Below are positions 1-7,480 of a DNA stretch of 42,491 nucleotides, piece after piece. The position numbers were made by a program, and so were the translations under genes. Source of the DNA: Bacteroides sp. GTDB taxonomy: Bacteria > Bacteroidota > Bacteroidia > Bacteroidales > Bacteroidaceae. The stretch is from NCBI GenBank assembly GCA_019416685.1, contig DXWV01000082.1:47364-89854 (forward strand). Direction: 5' to 3'. Every line of letters starts with the position of its first letter. Position 1 is the first letter of the stretch. Under the pieces are notes generated by a model. That model was not told where the DNA came from. It did no database searches and saw only the letters and a program-made list of their open reading frames with translations.

Positions 1-51
1 AGCATTAGCCTTCCAAGCTGAGGGTCGCGGGTTTGAGCCCCGTCTTCCGCT
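1..51 (+). tRNA. tRNA-Gly(UCC), 3' part
   Basis: The window opens inside a tRNA. A five-pair anticodon stem (TTAGC/GCTGA) closes the loop CTTCCAA, giving anticodon TCC at 12-14, which reads glycine codons. The T arm (GCGGG, loop TTTGAGC, CCCGT) and the acceptor strand CTTCCGC at 44-50 follow, with T at 51 as discriminator, usual for bacterial tRNA-Gly. CCA is not encoded. The 5' acceptor strand and D arm lie outside the window. Confidence 0.93.
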
Positions 52-59
52 CTCAAGAG

Positions 60-96
60 AATCCTGATAGTTAATAACTGTCAGGATTTCTTTTTT
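60..96 (+). terminator. Intrinsic terminator after tRNA-Gly
   Basis: An 11-bp stem (AATCCTGATAG at 60-70, CTGTCAGGATT at 78-88, one G-U pair) with a 7-base loop is followed by a T-rich run to 96. It sits nine bases after the tRNA end and is a textbook Rho-independent terminator. Confidence 0.9.
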
Positions 97-238
97 AAAG
101 CCGTTAAGTAGAAGTGAATACAAACTTAAAGAACCCCAAAAAGGGCTTAGTTTGAAAAGTTGAGGGATTCTTTTCTCTTATCCCGTTATTTTGTCTTAAA
201 AGAGCAAAGAAAAGACCGTGTATAGATTTGTAACTTCT

Positions 239-246
239 TATATTTG
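239..246 (+). promoter_or_regulatory. Bacteroides -7 box for the beta-galactosidase gene
   Basis: TATATTTG matches the TAnnTTTG consensus of the Bacteroides primary sigma factor. It lies about 40 bases before the first ATG of the gene. I see no well-spaced -33 TTG, so this is a -7 call only. Confidence 0.5.
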
Positions 247-287
247 TATCAACATATTCATTATTTATTTTGTTTTATAAAAAACAC

Positions 288-3200
288 ATGGAAAACATGA
301 AAAAGAAACTGCACTCCCCCCTTGCGGGCATTCTTTTTGGTATCTGTAGCATGCTATCTTCCAACTTGCAAGCAACGGAAATTAACCTTGACAAACCGTA
401 CTGGCAAGATGTACAAGTAGTATCCGTGAACAAGGAATATCCCCGTTCATCATTTATGACTTATGACAATCGCGCGGATGCACTTACCGGAAAATTCGAA
501 AACAGTCGCTACTACCAATTGCTCAATGGTACATGGAAGTTCTTTTTTGTAGATTCCTATAAAGATTTACCAGCCAACATCACCTCACCGGAGACGAATA
601 CCGTTTCGTGGGATGACATACAAGTGCCCGGTAACTGGGAAATTCAGGGACATGGTGTAGCTATCTACACCAATCACGGATATGAATTCAAAGCACGTAA
701 CCCACACCCCCCATTGTTACCGGAAGCCAATCCGGTAGGTGTTTATCGCCGGGATATAGAAATCCCTGCCGATTGGAACGGACGGGATATCTATCTGCAC
801 ATAGCCGGAGCAAAATCCGGAGTCTATGTTTACATCAACGGGAAGGAAGTAGGATATAGTGAAGATTCTAAAAATCCGGCAGAGTTTCTAATCAACAACT
901 ACGTGCATCCGGGCAAAAATGTACTTACTCTGAAAATATTCCGCTGGAGTACCGGTTCCTATCTGGAATGTCAGGACTTCTGGCGTATCAGTGGTATCGA
1001 ACGCGATGTATTCCTGTATTCGCAACCCAAAGCGGCGCTCAAAGACTTCCGTATAAAATCAACTCTGGACAATACATATAAAAACGGTATCTTTGCATTA
1101 AGTGCTGATCTGCGTAACCATCGCCCGGAAGGTAGCAACCTATCGGTAATATACGAACTGTTGGATGTTAACGGAAAGGTGATCGCAACGGAAGAAAAAA
1201 CAGCCTATGTGCCCGAAGGAGAATTTCGCACTGTAAACTTTACCCGGACACTGCCGGACATACATACCTGGACATCAGAGCAACCTAATCTGTACAAATT
1301 ATTAATGACCATAAAAGAGAACGGAAAAGTAAATGAAATTATTCCCTTTAATGTAGGTTTCCGCCGAATAGAAATAAAACAGAGCGAACAACTTGCCGGA
1401 AATGGCAAGCCTTATACTTTGCTATATATCAACGGGCAACCACTGAAACTGAAAGGAGTTAATATTCATGAACACAACCCCAAAACAGGACATTATGTAA
1501 CGGAAGAACTGATGCGTCGTGACTTCGAACTGATGAAACAAAACAACCTGAATACAGTCCGCCTTTGCCACTATCCTCAAAGCCGTCGTTTTTATGAGCT
1601 TTGTGACGAATATGGAATTTATGTATATGACGAAGCAAACATCGAAAGCCACGGTATGTATTATGACCTGCGTAAAGGAGGATCATTAGGCAACAATCCC
1701 GAATGGCTGAAACCACATATGGACCGGACTATCAACATGTTCGAACGCAACAAAAACTATCCCTCGCTTACTTTCTGGTCATTGGGTAACGAAGCGGGAA
1801 ACGGTTACAACTTCTATCAGACCTATCTGTGGGTGAAAAATGCAGATAAGGAACTGATGAATCGCCCGGTTAATTATGAACGTGCACAGTGGGAATGGAA
1901 CACTGACATGTATGTACCACAATATCCGGGAGCAGAGTGGCTGGCTAAGATAGGCAAACAAGGAAGTGACCGTCCGGTAGTGCCCTCCGAATATTCTCAC
2001 GCTATGGGTAACTCTAACGGAAATTTATGGGATCAATGGAAAGAAATATATAAATACCCCAACTTACAGGGAGGATACATCTGGGATTGGGTCGATCAGG
2101 GTATTTTGGAAACAGATAAGAACGGACGAGAATACTGGGCATATGGTGGCGATTATGGTGTAAATGCCCCGAGTGACGGTAACTTCTTGTGCAACGGACT
2201 TGTTAATCCTGACCGTGCTCCTCATCCCACTATGGCAGAGATAAAATATGTTCATCAAAACGTAGGTTTTGAACCAATCGATTTAAACAGTGGTAAGATT
2301 CTGGTAAAGAACCGTTTCTACTTCACTAACCTGAAAAAGTACATGATATCCTATACTATATCTGCAAACGGAAAGATTGTAAAAGGCGGTAAAGTATCAC
2401 TGGACATTGAGCCACAAGCCTCCAAAGAGCTTAGTATCCCTGTTGGCGGTCTGAAAGCCAAATCGGGAACGGAATATTTCGTTAACTTCGTAGTAACCAC
2501 TACTCAACCGGAACCTCTTATTCCCGCAGGGCATGACATTGCCTACGAGCAATTCCGTCTTCCTATCGAACCTCTGCCGCGGGAAGCATTTGCCACAAAT
2601 GGTCCGGCACTGAAAACAAAAACTGAAGATAAAAATCTAATAGTAAATTCTTCTAAAGTTAACTTCGTTTTTAATAAAGCAACCGGACTTGTCACTTCAT
2701 ATAAAGTAAATGGTACAGAATACTTTAAAGACGGATTTGGAATACAGCCTAACTTCTGGCGGGCTCCAAATGATAATGATTATGGCAATGGTGCTCCTAA
2801 ACGCCTCCAGATATGGAAACAATCAAGTAAGAACTTCAAGGTAGCGGATGCAAGCATAGCTATGGATAACAAAGTCGCTGTACTAACAGCCAACTATCTA
2901 TTGGCCGCCGGTAATCTTTATATAGTAACCTATAAAATATATCCTTCGGGGGTTGTCAAAGTTGATGCACGTTTCACTTCTGCCGATATGCAAGTTGCAG
3001 AGTCAGAAGTATCCGAAGCTACCCGTACAGCTACTTTCACTCCCGGCAACGATGCTGCACGTAAGGCAGCAGCCAAGTTGAATGTTCCCCGTATCGGTGT
3101 TCGCTTCCGCCTTCCGGCAGAAATGAATACAGTTGAGTATTTCGGACGCGGACCGGAAGAAAACTATATAGACCGGAACGCAGGTACTCTCATTGGACTC

Positions 3201-3644
3201 TACAAAACCACAGCCGATAAGATGTACTATAATTATGTTCGCCCGCAAGAGAACGGTCATCACACGGATACCCGTTGGTTGTCTCTCAGCAAAAAGGGAG
3301 GTAAAGGACTAACAATTGTAGCCGATAGCATTATCGGATTCAACGCTTTACGCAATTCTATTGAAGACTTCGACTCAGAAGAAGCCCTTCCTCATCCACG
3401 CCAATGGAATAACTTCTCTCCGGAAGAAATTGCCAATCACGATGAAGAAGCAGCCCGGAATGTATTAAGAAGAATGCATCATGTGAATGACATTACCCCA
3501 CGCGATTTTGTAGAAGTATGTGTAGATATGAAACAACAAGGAGTAGCAGGATACAATAGTTGGGGAGCCCGTCCGGAGCCCGAATATACAATTCCTGCTA
3601 ATCAGGAATACAACTGGGGATTTACACTGATTCCTGATAAATAA
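288..3644 (+). CDS. Exported GH2 beta-galactosidase
   Basis: Glycoside hydrolase family 2 enzyme with LacZ-type architecture, about 1118 residues. In order: signal peptide (hydrophobic stretch ending near SNLQA), N-terminal jelly-roll sugar-binding domain (FFFVDSYKDLP, VYRRDIEIP), immunoglobulin-like domains, TIM barrel, and C-terminal beta-sandwich domains like LacZ domains 4 and 5. The acid/base Glu is E502 in WSLGNEAGNG and the nucleophile is E568 in VPSEYSHAMGN; GGYIWDWVDQG is also present. It should release beta-linked galactose in the periplasm or at the outer membrane. An open frame begins at a TTG at 270, but I chose the ATG at 288; the ATG at 297 (MKKKLHSP) is an equally good signal-peptide start. 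The next gene is a sugar kinase, which suggests a joint role with galactosides of the mucin or milk-glycan type. Linkage specificity cannot be read from sequence. Confidence 0.93.
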   Translation: MENMKKKLHSPLAGILFGICSMLSSNLQATEINLDKPYWQDVQVVSVNKEYPRSSFMTYDNRADALTGKFENSRYYQLLNGTWKFFFVDSYKDLPANITSPETNTVSWDDIQVPGNWEIQGHGVAIYTNHGYEFKARNPHPPLLPEANPVGVYRRDIEIPADWNGRDIYLHIAGAKSGVYVYINGKEVGYSEDSKNPAEFLINNYVHPGKNVLTLKIFRWSTGSYLECQDFWRISGIERDVFLYSQPKAALKDFRIKSTLDNTYKNGIFALSADLRNHRPEGSNLSVIYELLDVNGKVIATEEKTAYVPEGEFRTVNFTRTLPDIHTWTSEQPNLYKLLMTIKENGKVNEIIPFNVGFRRIEIKQSEQLAGNGKPYTLLYINGQPLKLKGVNIHEHNPKTGHYVTEELMRRDFELMKQNNLNTVRLCHYPQSRRFYELCDEYGIYVYDEANIESHGMYYDLRKGGSLGNNPEWLKPHMDRTINMFERNKNYPSLTFWSLGNEAGNGYNFYQTYLWVKNADKELMNRPVNYERAQWEWNTDMYVPQYPGAEWLAKIGKQGSDRPVVPSEYSHAMGNSNGNLWDQWKEIYKYPNLQGGYIWDWVDQGILETDKNGREYWAYGGDYGVNAPSDGNFLCNGLVNPDRAPHPTMAEIKYVHQNVGFEPIDLNSGKILVKNRFYFTNLKKYMISYTISANGKIVKGGKVSLDIEPQASKELSIPVGGLKAKSGTEYFVNFVVTTTQPEPLIPAGHDIAYEQFRLPIEPLPREAFATNGPALKTKTEDKNLIVNSSKVNFVFNKATGLVTSYKVNGTEYFKDGFGIQPNFWRAPNDNDYGNGAPKRLQIWKQSSKNFKVADASIAMDNKVAVLTANYLLAAGNLYIVTYKIYPSGVVKVDARFTSADMQVAESEVSEATRTATFTPGNDAARKAAAKLNVPRIGVRFRLPAEMNTVEYFGRGPEENYIDRNAGTLIGLYKTTADKMYYNYVRPQENGHHTDTRWLSLSKKGGKGLTIVADSIIGFNALRNSIEDFDSEEALPHPRQWNNFSPEEIANHDEEAARNVLRRMHHVNDITPRDFVEVCVDMKQQGVAGYNSWGARPEPEYTIPANQEYNWGFTLIPDK

Positions 3645-3650
3645 TGAGGG

Positions 3651-3763
3651 GATTTACGATTAGACTATTTACGATGTACGATTGAAGTAACTCTTTTAAA
3701 AGCCTGTTTCAGCAATGTTAGAAACAGAGTAATCCCAATCGTAAATCGTCTAATCGTAAATAA
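3651..3763. repeat. Inverted 7-base tandem array (CGATTTA type)
   Basis: This sits just after the beta-galactosidase stop. The left arm (3651-3686) is a run of roughly 7-base units of the type GATTTAC, GATTAGA, CGATGTA. The right arm (3735-3763) carries their reverse complements (CAATCGT, AAATCGT, CTAATCGT). Between them lies a 48-base centre with its own small hairpin (CTGTTTC at 3704-3710, GAAACAG at 3721-3727). As RNA it would fold into a long imperfect hairpin before the kinase gene. Confidence 0.75.
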
Positions 3764-3810
3764 ATTCATTCCATTAAGAAATTAATTCATCAACTTTAAA
3801 AATAAAAATC

Positions 3811-4899
3811 ATGAAAAATCTATTCGACATCGTTTCACACTTCGAAACCAAAGGCACTATCAGCGAAATAAAACCGCTGGGTGCCGGACTTATTAACGAC
3901 ACATACAAAGTGAGTACTGCTGAAGCTGACGCACCGGACTATGTACTCCAACGTATCAACCATGCCATCTTCCAGAATGTGGAGATGCTGCAAAACAATA
4001 TAGCAGCTGTAACCAGTCATATTCGCCGAAAACTGCAAGAACAGGGAGAAACAGATATCGATCGTAAAGTCCTGACTTTTGTAAAAGCTGACGGAGGTAA
4101 AACATATTGGTATGATGGTGAAAACTACTGGCGTATCATGGTTTTCATCCCCCGGGCAAAAACCTATGAAACAGTTAATCCGGAATATTCTTATTACGCC
4201 GGAGTGGCTTTCGGTGATTTCCAGGCAAAGTTAGCTGATATTCCGGAAACATTGGGAGAGACTATTCCCGATTTTCACAATATGGAGTTCCGGTTGAAAC
4301 AGCTTCGTGATGCCGTAGCTGCCAATACAGCCGGCAGATTGACTGAGGTTCAATATTATATCGACGAAATAGAAAAACGTGCCGATGAAATGTGTAAGGC
4401 AGAGCGTATGTACCGCGAAGGAACCCTTCCTAAACGTGTATGCCACTGCGATACCAAAGTAAACAACATGATGTTTGACGAAGATGGAAAAGTACTCTGT
4501 GTCATCGACCTGGATACAGTAATGCCGAGTTTTATCTTCTCCGACTATGGAGATTTTCTACGTACAGGAGCCAATACCGGTGACGAAGATGATAAAGACC
4601 TGAATCGCGTGAACTTCAACATGGAAATTTTCAAAGCATTTACCAAAGGGTATCTGGAAGGAGCACATTCATTCCTTACTCCGGTAGAGATAGAAAATTT
4701 ACCTTATGCAGCCGCTTTGTTCCCCTATATGCAATGTGTACGTTTTCTCGCCGATTACATCAACGGAGATACTTACTACAAAATCAAATATCCCGAACAT
4801 AATCTGGTACGCACCAAAGCCCAATTCAAGCTATTGCAAAGCGTAGAGGAACACACTCCGGAAATGGTAGCATTTATTCGCGAATGCTTAAAGAGTTGA
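3811..4899 (+). CDS. NahK-like N-acetylhexosamine 1-kinase
   Basis: A 362-residue sugar kinase of the aminoglycoside-phosphotransferase fold. It resembles the bifidobacterial N-acetylhexosamine 1-kinase (NahK/LnpB) from end to end: FDIVSHF at the start, LGAGLINDTYKV in the ATP loop, VLQRINHAIF, FGDFQ, and RFLADYINGDTYYKIKYPEH near the C-terminus. The catalytic Brenner motif is H212-C-D214-T-K-V-N-N219, and the metal-binding segment is IDLDT with D233 and D235. It is cytoplasmic. The family phosphorylates GlcNAc/GalNAc at C1 with ATP; related anomeric kinases may prefer other sugars, so the substrate is inferred. It follows the beta-galactosidase with an inverted tandem array between them. No lacto-N-biose phosphorylase is visible, so the linked pathway is not complete here. 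The stop codon TGA is the last three bases of the first unit of the next repeat array. Confidence 0.85.
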   Translation: MKNLFDIVSHFETKGTISEIKPLGAGLINDTYKVSTAEADAPDYVLQRINHAIFQNVEMLQNNIAAVTSHIRRKLQEQGETDIDRKVLTFVKADGGKTYWYDGENYWRIMVFIPRAKTYETVNPEYSYYAGVAFGDFQAKLADIPETLGETIPDFHNMEFRLKQLRDAVAANTAGRLTEVQYYIDEIEKRADEMCKAERMYREGTLPKRVCHCDTKVNNMMFDEDGKVLCVIDLDTVMPSFIFSDYGDFLRTGANTGDEDDKDLNRVNFNMEIFKAFTKGYLEGAHSFLTPVEIENLPYAAALFPYMQCVRFLADYINGDTYYKIKYPEHNLVRTKAQFKLLQSVEEHTPEMVAFIRECLKS

Positions 4900-4980
4900 A
4901 AGTTGAAAATGGAAAGTTGAAAGTTACTATGCAGTGCAACTTATTGTTCACTGTCAATTGTCAATTATCAACTGTCAATT
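4893..4980. repeat. Inverted 7-base tandem array (AAGTTGA type)
   Basis: Left arm 4893-4927: units GAGTTGA, AAGTTGA, AAATGGA, AAGTTGA, AAGTTAC in exact 7-base register. Right arm 4945-4979: TGTTCAC, TGTCAAT, TGTCAAT, TATCAAC, TGTCAAT. The centre (ACTATGCAGTGCAACT) is the reverse complement of AGTTGCACTGCATAGT and matches the core of the array at 32174-32262 in opposite orientation. It lies between convergent genes, and both stop codons fall inside its arms. It may also act as their shared transcription terminator. Confidence 0.85.
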
Positions 4981-5657
4981 GAAAAACCTCCTTCTTTCCA
5001 AATATAAACAATAGGACGGCGGATAAACGGTTTCAGTTTTTCCGCTGTTTCTTTTTCCATGTATTCAGGAGTGGCCAGTGTGAAAGTAAGCGTATGATCC
5101 GTTGCCGACAAATCGGCTTTCATAAGCAACATATCAGCCTGCAAACGAGCCTCACTATATTCATAAGATGAAGCCGAATCAGAGGCATTCAGAAAATCAT
5201 CCATTACAGGTAGCGCCGTAATAAAATCAGCTAAAGGAAGTTCTTTCCAGTCAGTGGTATAGAACTGAATGCTACTATCACATGCCGGAGCACAAGCAGT
5301 AGACACCGTACAGATAACCTGGATAGAATCGTTAACAGCCAACAGTTTCATTTGCCAGGAACTTTGCGGAGTCATCTGGATACGAATATAATCTTTGTTC
5401 AGATCCGTCATTTCTGATTCTCCCCCAAAACGATTTTCTACCTTTGCTTTCATTTTACTATCCAGAAAATCAATAAAATCAGCACGATTCACTGCCGTAA
5501 GCAGTGGAGAAAGAGAATCAGGCATACTGACAAATACTGCCTTAGCCTCCTGCTGCGCCCGAAGCGGAGCAAACAAAAACAAACCCAAGCCTAAAAGAAT
5601 CATTCCTAAACTGACTTCTTTTTTACCAAAGCCCCATCTTCTATCTATCTTTTTCAT
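4968..5657 (-). CDS. DUF3256 family exported protein
   Basis: A 229-residue protein that I recognise as DUF3256, a Bacteroidales family of unknown function. It has an N-terminal signal peptide (GMILLGLGLFLFAPLRAQ) and a mature domain with FVSMPDSLSPLLTAVNRADFIDF near its start, plus alternating strand-like segments. Three cysteines sit in the middle (STACAPACDSS). It is probably periplasmic. It is last in a minus-strand run truA, EamA transporter, DUF3256, 65 bases after the transporter gene with a short palindromic repeat in the gap. Its final residues and stop (SIDS, TGA) are encoded by the right arm of the tandem array at 4893-4980. The C-terminus has therefore been shaped by the repeat. 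Confidence 0.8.
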   Translation of the reverse strand: MKKIDRRWGFGKKEVSLGMILLGLGLFLFAPLRAQQEAKAVFVSMPDSLSPLLTAVNRADFIDFLDSKMKAKVENRFGGESEMTDLNKDYIRIQMTPQSSWQMKLLAVNDSIQVICTVSTACAPACDSSIQFYTTDWKELPLADFITALPVMDDFLNASDSASSYEYSEARLQADMLLMKADLSATDHTLTFTLATPEYMEKETAEKLKPFIRRPIVYIWKEGGFSIDS

Positions 5658-5689
5658 CCGTCACCATCTATTAAATTTAATTTTAAACC

Positions 5690-5722
5690 ATCGCCTGTTG
5701 TACCTCCCCGTGCGGGAAGCAC
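5690..5722. repeat. Short palindromic intergenic repeat, copy 1
   Basis: ATCGCCTGTTGTACC followed by TCCCCGTGCGGGAAGCAC. About 30 of 33 bases match 29963-29995 in the same orientation. Its core is a near-perfect 16-base palindrome centred on CCCGTGCGGG. It fills the gap between the transporter stop and the DUF3256 start. Confidence 0.75.
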
Positions 5723-6622
5723 CTATTTTGTTCCCAAATATAGGAAGAACATTCCAATCAGCACCAGGATAAGGTCAATTGCTTTACTTTTTAAATTCTT
5801 TTCACGGAAGAACAATGCTCCGAAAAGGAAAGACACAACCACACTACCACGGCGAACCATAGAAACAATAGAAATCATGGAATCTTCGTAACTCAATGCA
5901 TAGAAATATACAAAATCGGCAGCACATAGAAAGACTGAAATCAAGATGATCGTCCAGTCCCAGCGGAAAGGAGTGGTCGTTTTGCGCTTCGGCCACCAAA
6001 GTAATGCCAGGATAGGGCACATGATAAACACCTGATACACATTGTACCACGACTGTACTAACATCGGATTGAGATGTTTCATCAGGTATTTGTCATACAG
6101 ACCACTAATGGCCCCCATCACAGCAGCTAAAACAATAAAGAAGATCCACTTATCGTGTTTAAAGTCAATACCTTCTTTTTTCCCCGACCGGCTCAGCATA
6201 AAAAAAGAGATCACAGCCATTAGTACTCCAATCCATTGATACAGGTTCAGACGTTCTCCGAATATCAGCATCGCTCCTACCAATACCATCACCGGACGGG
6301 TGGCGTTAATAGGCCCTACAATAGTCAACGGCAAGTGTTTCATTCCGAAATAACCGAATATCCACGAAGAAAGAACAATAAACGACTTTATTACAATATA
6401 CTTGTGCACATCCCAGCCGGCAACAGGTACCTCGAACATTGTCCCGCCCAATACATCAGGAGTATATACAGACAAGAGTATAAAAGGCAAAAAGATCAGA
6501 CTCGAGAAAATCGTATTCAAAAATAACACCGGAAGCACAGCATTGTCTTTGAGAGACTGCTTCTTGAACACATCATAAAATCCTAATAAAGCAGCTGAGA
6601 GGAAGGCAAGTAATAACCACAT
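5723..6622 (-). CDS. EamA/DMT-family membrane transporter
   Basis: A 299-residue integral membrane protein with about ten hydrophobic helices, starting MWLLLAFLSAALLGFYDVFKK. It contains two EamA repeats. The first half has PLTIVGPINATRPVMVLVGAMLIFGERLNLYQWIGV; the second has YEDSMISIVSMVRRGSVVVSFLFGALFFREKN. The glutamate-containing GE/RE segment ahead of the last helix of each half is the usual EamA signature. These proteins export or import small metabolites such as amino acids or nucleotide-related compounds across the inner membrane; the substrate cannot be read from sequence. It lies 51 bases downstream of truA, probably cotranscribed, with a one-sided 7-base array in the gap. Confidence 0.85.
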   Translation of the reverse strand: MWLLLAFLSAALLGFYDVFKKQSLKDNAVLPVLFLNTIFSSLIFLPFILLSVYTPDVLGGTMFEVPVAGWDVHKYIVIKSFIVLSSWIFGYFGMKHLPLTIVGPINATRPVMVLVGAMLIFGERLNLYQWIGVLMAVISFFMLSRSGKKEGIDFKHDKWIFFIVLAAVMGAISGLYDKYLMKHLNPMLVQSWYNVYQVFIMCPILALLWWPKRKTTTPFRWDWTIILISVFLCAADFVYFYALSYEDSMISIVSMVRRGSVVVSFLFGALFFREKNLKSKAIDLILVLIGMFFLYLGTK

Positions 6623-6624
6623 GA

Positions 6625-6663
6625 ATTTATTTACAATTAAACGGTTTACAATTTACGATTGAG
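6625..6663. repeat. One-sided 7-base tandem array (TTTACAA type)
   Basis: Units TTTACAA, TTAAACGG, TTTACAA, TTTACGA occupy the gap between truA and the transporter gene. The unit family matches the arms of the array at 3651-3763 (TTTACGATT). No inverted partner arm is visible, so it may be a remnant. Confidence 0.6.
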
Positions 6664-6673
6664 GCAACTTTTC

Positions 6674-7426
6674 TCATAAGAGGAAGAGGTCCTGAGGATA
6701 TTCTACGTCAACAAGAAAGAGTGCATTACCGGGAGCAGAAGTACCCGCTTTACAACGGTCTTGCTGTTCGATGATCTGGCGGAAACCTTCAACAGTAAGT
6801 TTACCACGCCCCACTTCAAGCAGAGTACCTACTATCGCACGCACCATGTTACGCAAAAAACGATCGGCCCGGATAGTAAATACCCAAGTGCTATCATCTT
6901 CCTGTATCCACTCTGCATGCATAATCCTGCAAAGGTTAGTTTTCACGTCCGTATGAAGTTTACTGAAACTTGTGAAATCCGAGTAGTCAAACAAAGTTGC
7001 AGCCGCTCTATTCATCAGTTCAAAATCCAATGTACCATAGACCCGGCAGCGATACTGACGATTGAAAGGATATTTGGTGGTAGTGACGTAATACTTATAA
7101 GTACGTGCCGTTGCATTAAAACGTGCATGTGCATCATTCTTCACCCTGCAAACTTTAAAAACCGAAATATCCGGAGGTAACAAACGATTCAGTTTATCGG
7201 TAACAATCAGCGTATCGAGTTCTTCTTCATTGTCAAAGTGTGCCACCATTAACGAGGCATGTACACCTGCATCCGTTCTTCCGGCTCCTATCACCTCCAC
7301 CTCTCTTCTAAGAAAAGTGGACAATGCTTTCATCAGACACTCCTGTACACTGCTTCCATTGGGTTGAATCTGCCAGCCGTGGTAGTTGGTTCCGTCGTAA
7401 GCCAAATAAATGAAATATCTTTGCAC
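6674..7426 (-). CDS. truA: tRNA pseudouridine(38-40) synthase TruA
   Basis: A 250-residue cytoplasmic enzyme that isomerises uridines 38-40 in the tRNA anticodon arm. The family opening is clear (RYFIYLAYDGTNYHGWQIQ), followed by the catalytic segment GAGRTDAGVHA with the nucleophile D52. Further family signatures are FNATARTYKYYV, FSKLHTD, and FLRNMVRAIVGTLLEVGRGK near the C-terminus. The reading frame starts at GTG (7424-7426); no ATG precedes the conserved N-terminus, so GTG is the likely start. A -7 box at 7456-7463 fits a leader of roughly 20 bases. It leads the minus-strand run with the transporter and DUF3256 genes. Confidence 0.95.
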   Translation of the reverse strand: MQRYFIYLAYDGTNYHGWQIQPNGSSVQECLMKALSTFLRREVEVIGAGRTDAGVHASLMVAHFDNEEELDTLIVTDKLNRLLPPDISVFKVCRVKNDAHARFNATARTYKYYVTTTKYPFNRQYRCRVYGTLDFELMNRAAATLFDYSDFTSFSKLHTDVKTNLCRIMHAEWIQEDDSTWVFTIRADRFLRNMVRAIVGTLLEVGRGKLTVEGFRQIIEQQDRCKAGTSAPGNALFLVDVEYPQDLFLL

Positions 7427-7455
7427 GCTTTTATCCGATTATTGGTTTTCACATG

Positions 7456-7463
7456 CAAAGGTA
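7456..7463 (-). promoter_or_regulatory. -7 box for truA
   Basis: Read on the minus strand this is TACCTTTG, matching TAnnTTTG, about 30 bases before the GTG start of truA. No clear -33 element is seen. Confidence 0.5.
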
Positions 7464-7480
7464 ATTATTTTAATCGAGAA

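Noticed and set aside
270..287. TTG start at 270 for the beta-galactosidase
   Set aside because: ATG codons at 288 and 297 follow directly and give a normal signal peptide.
5395..5772. 125-codon plus-strand open frame
   Set aside because: Antisense to DUF3256 and the palindromic repeat; no domain.
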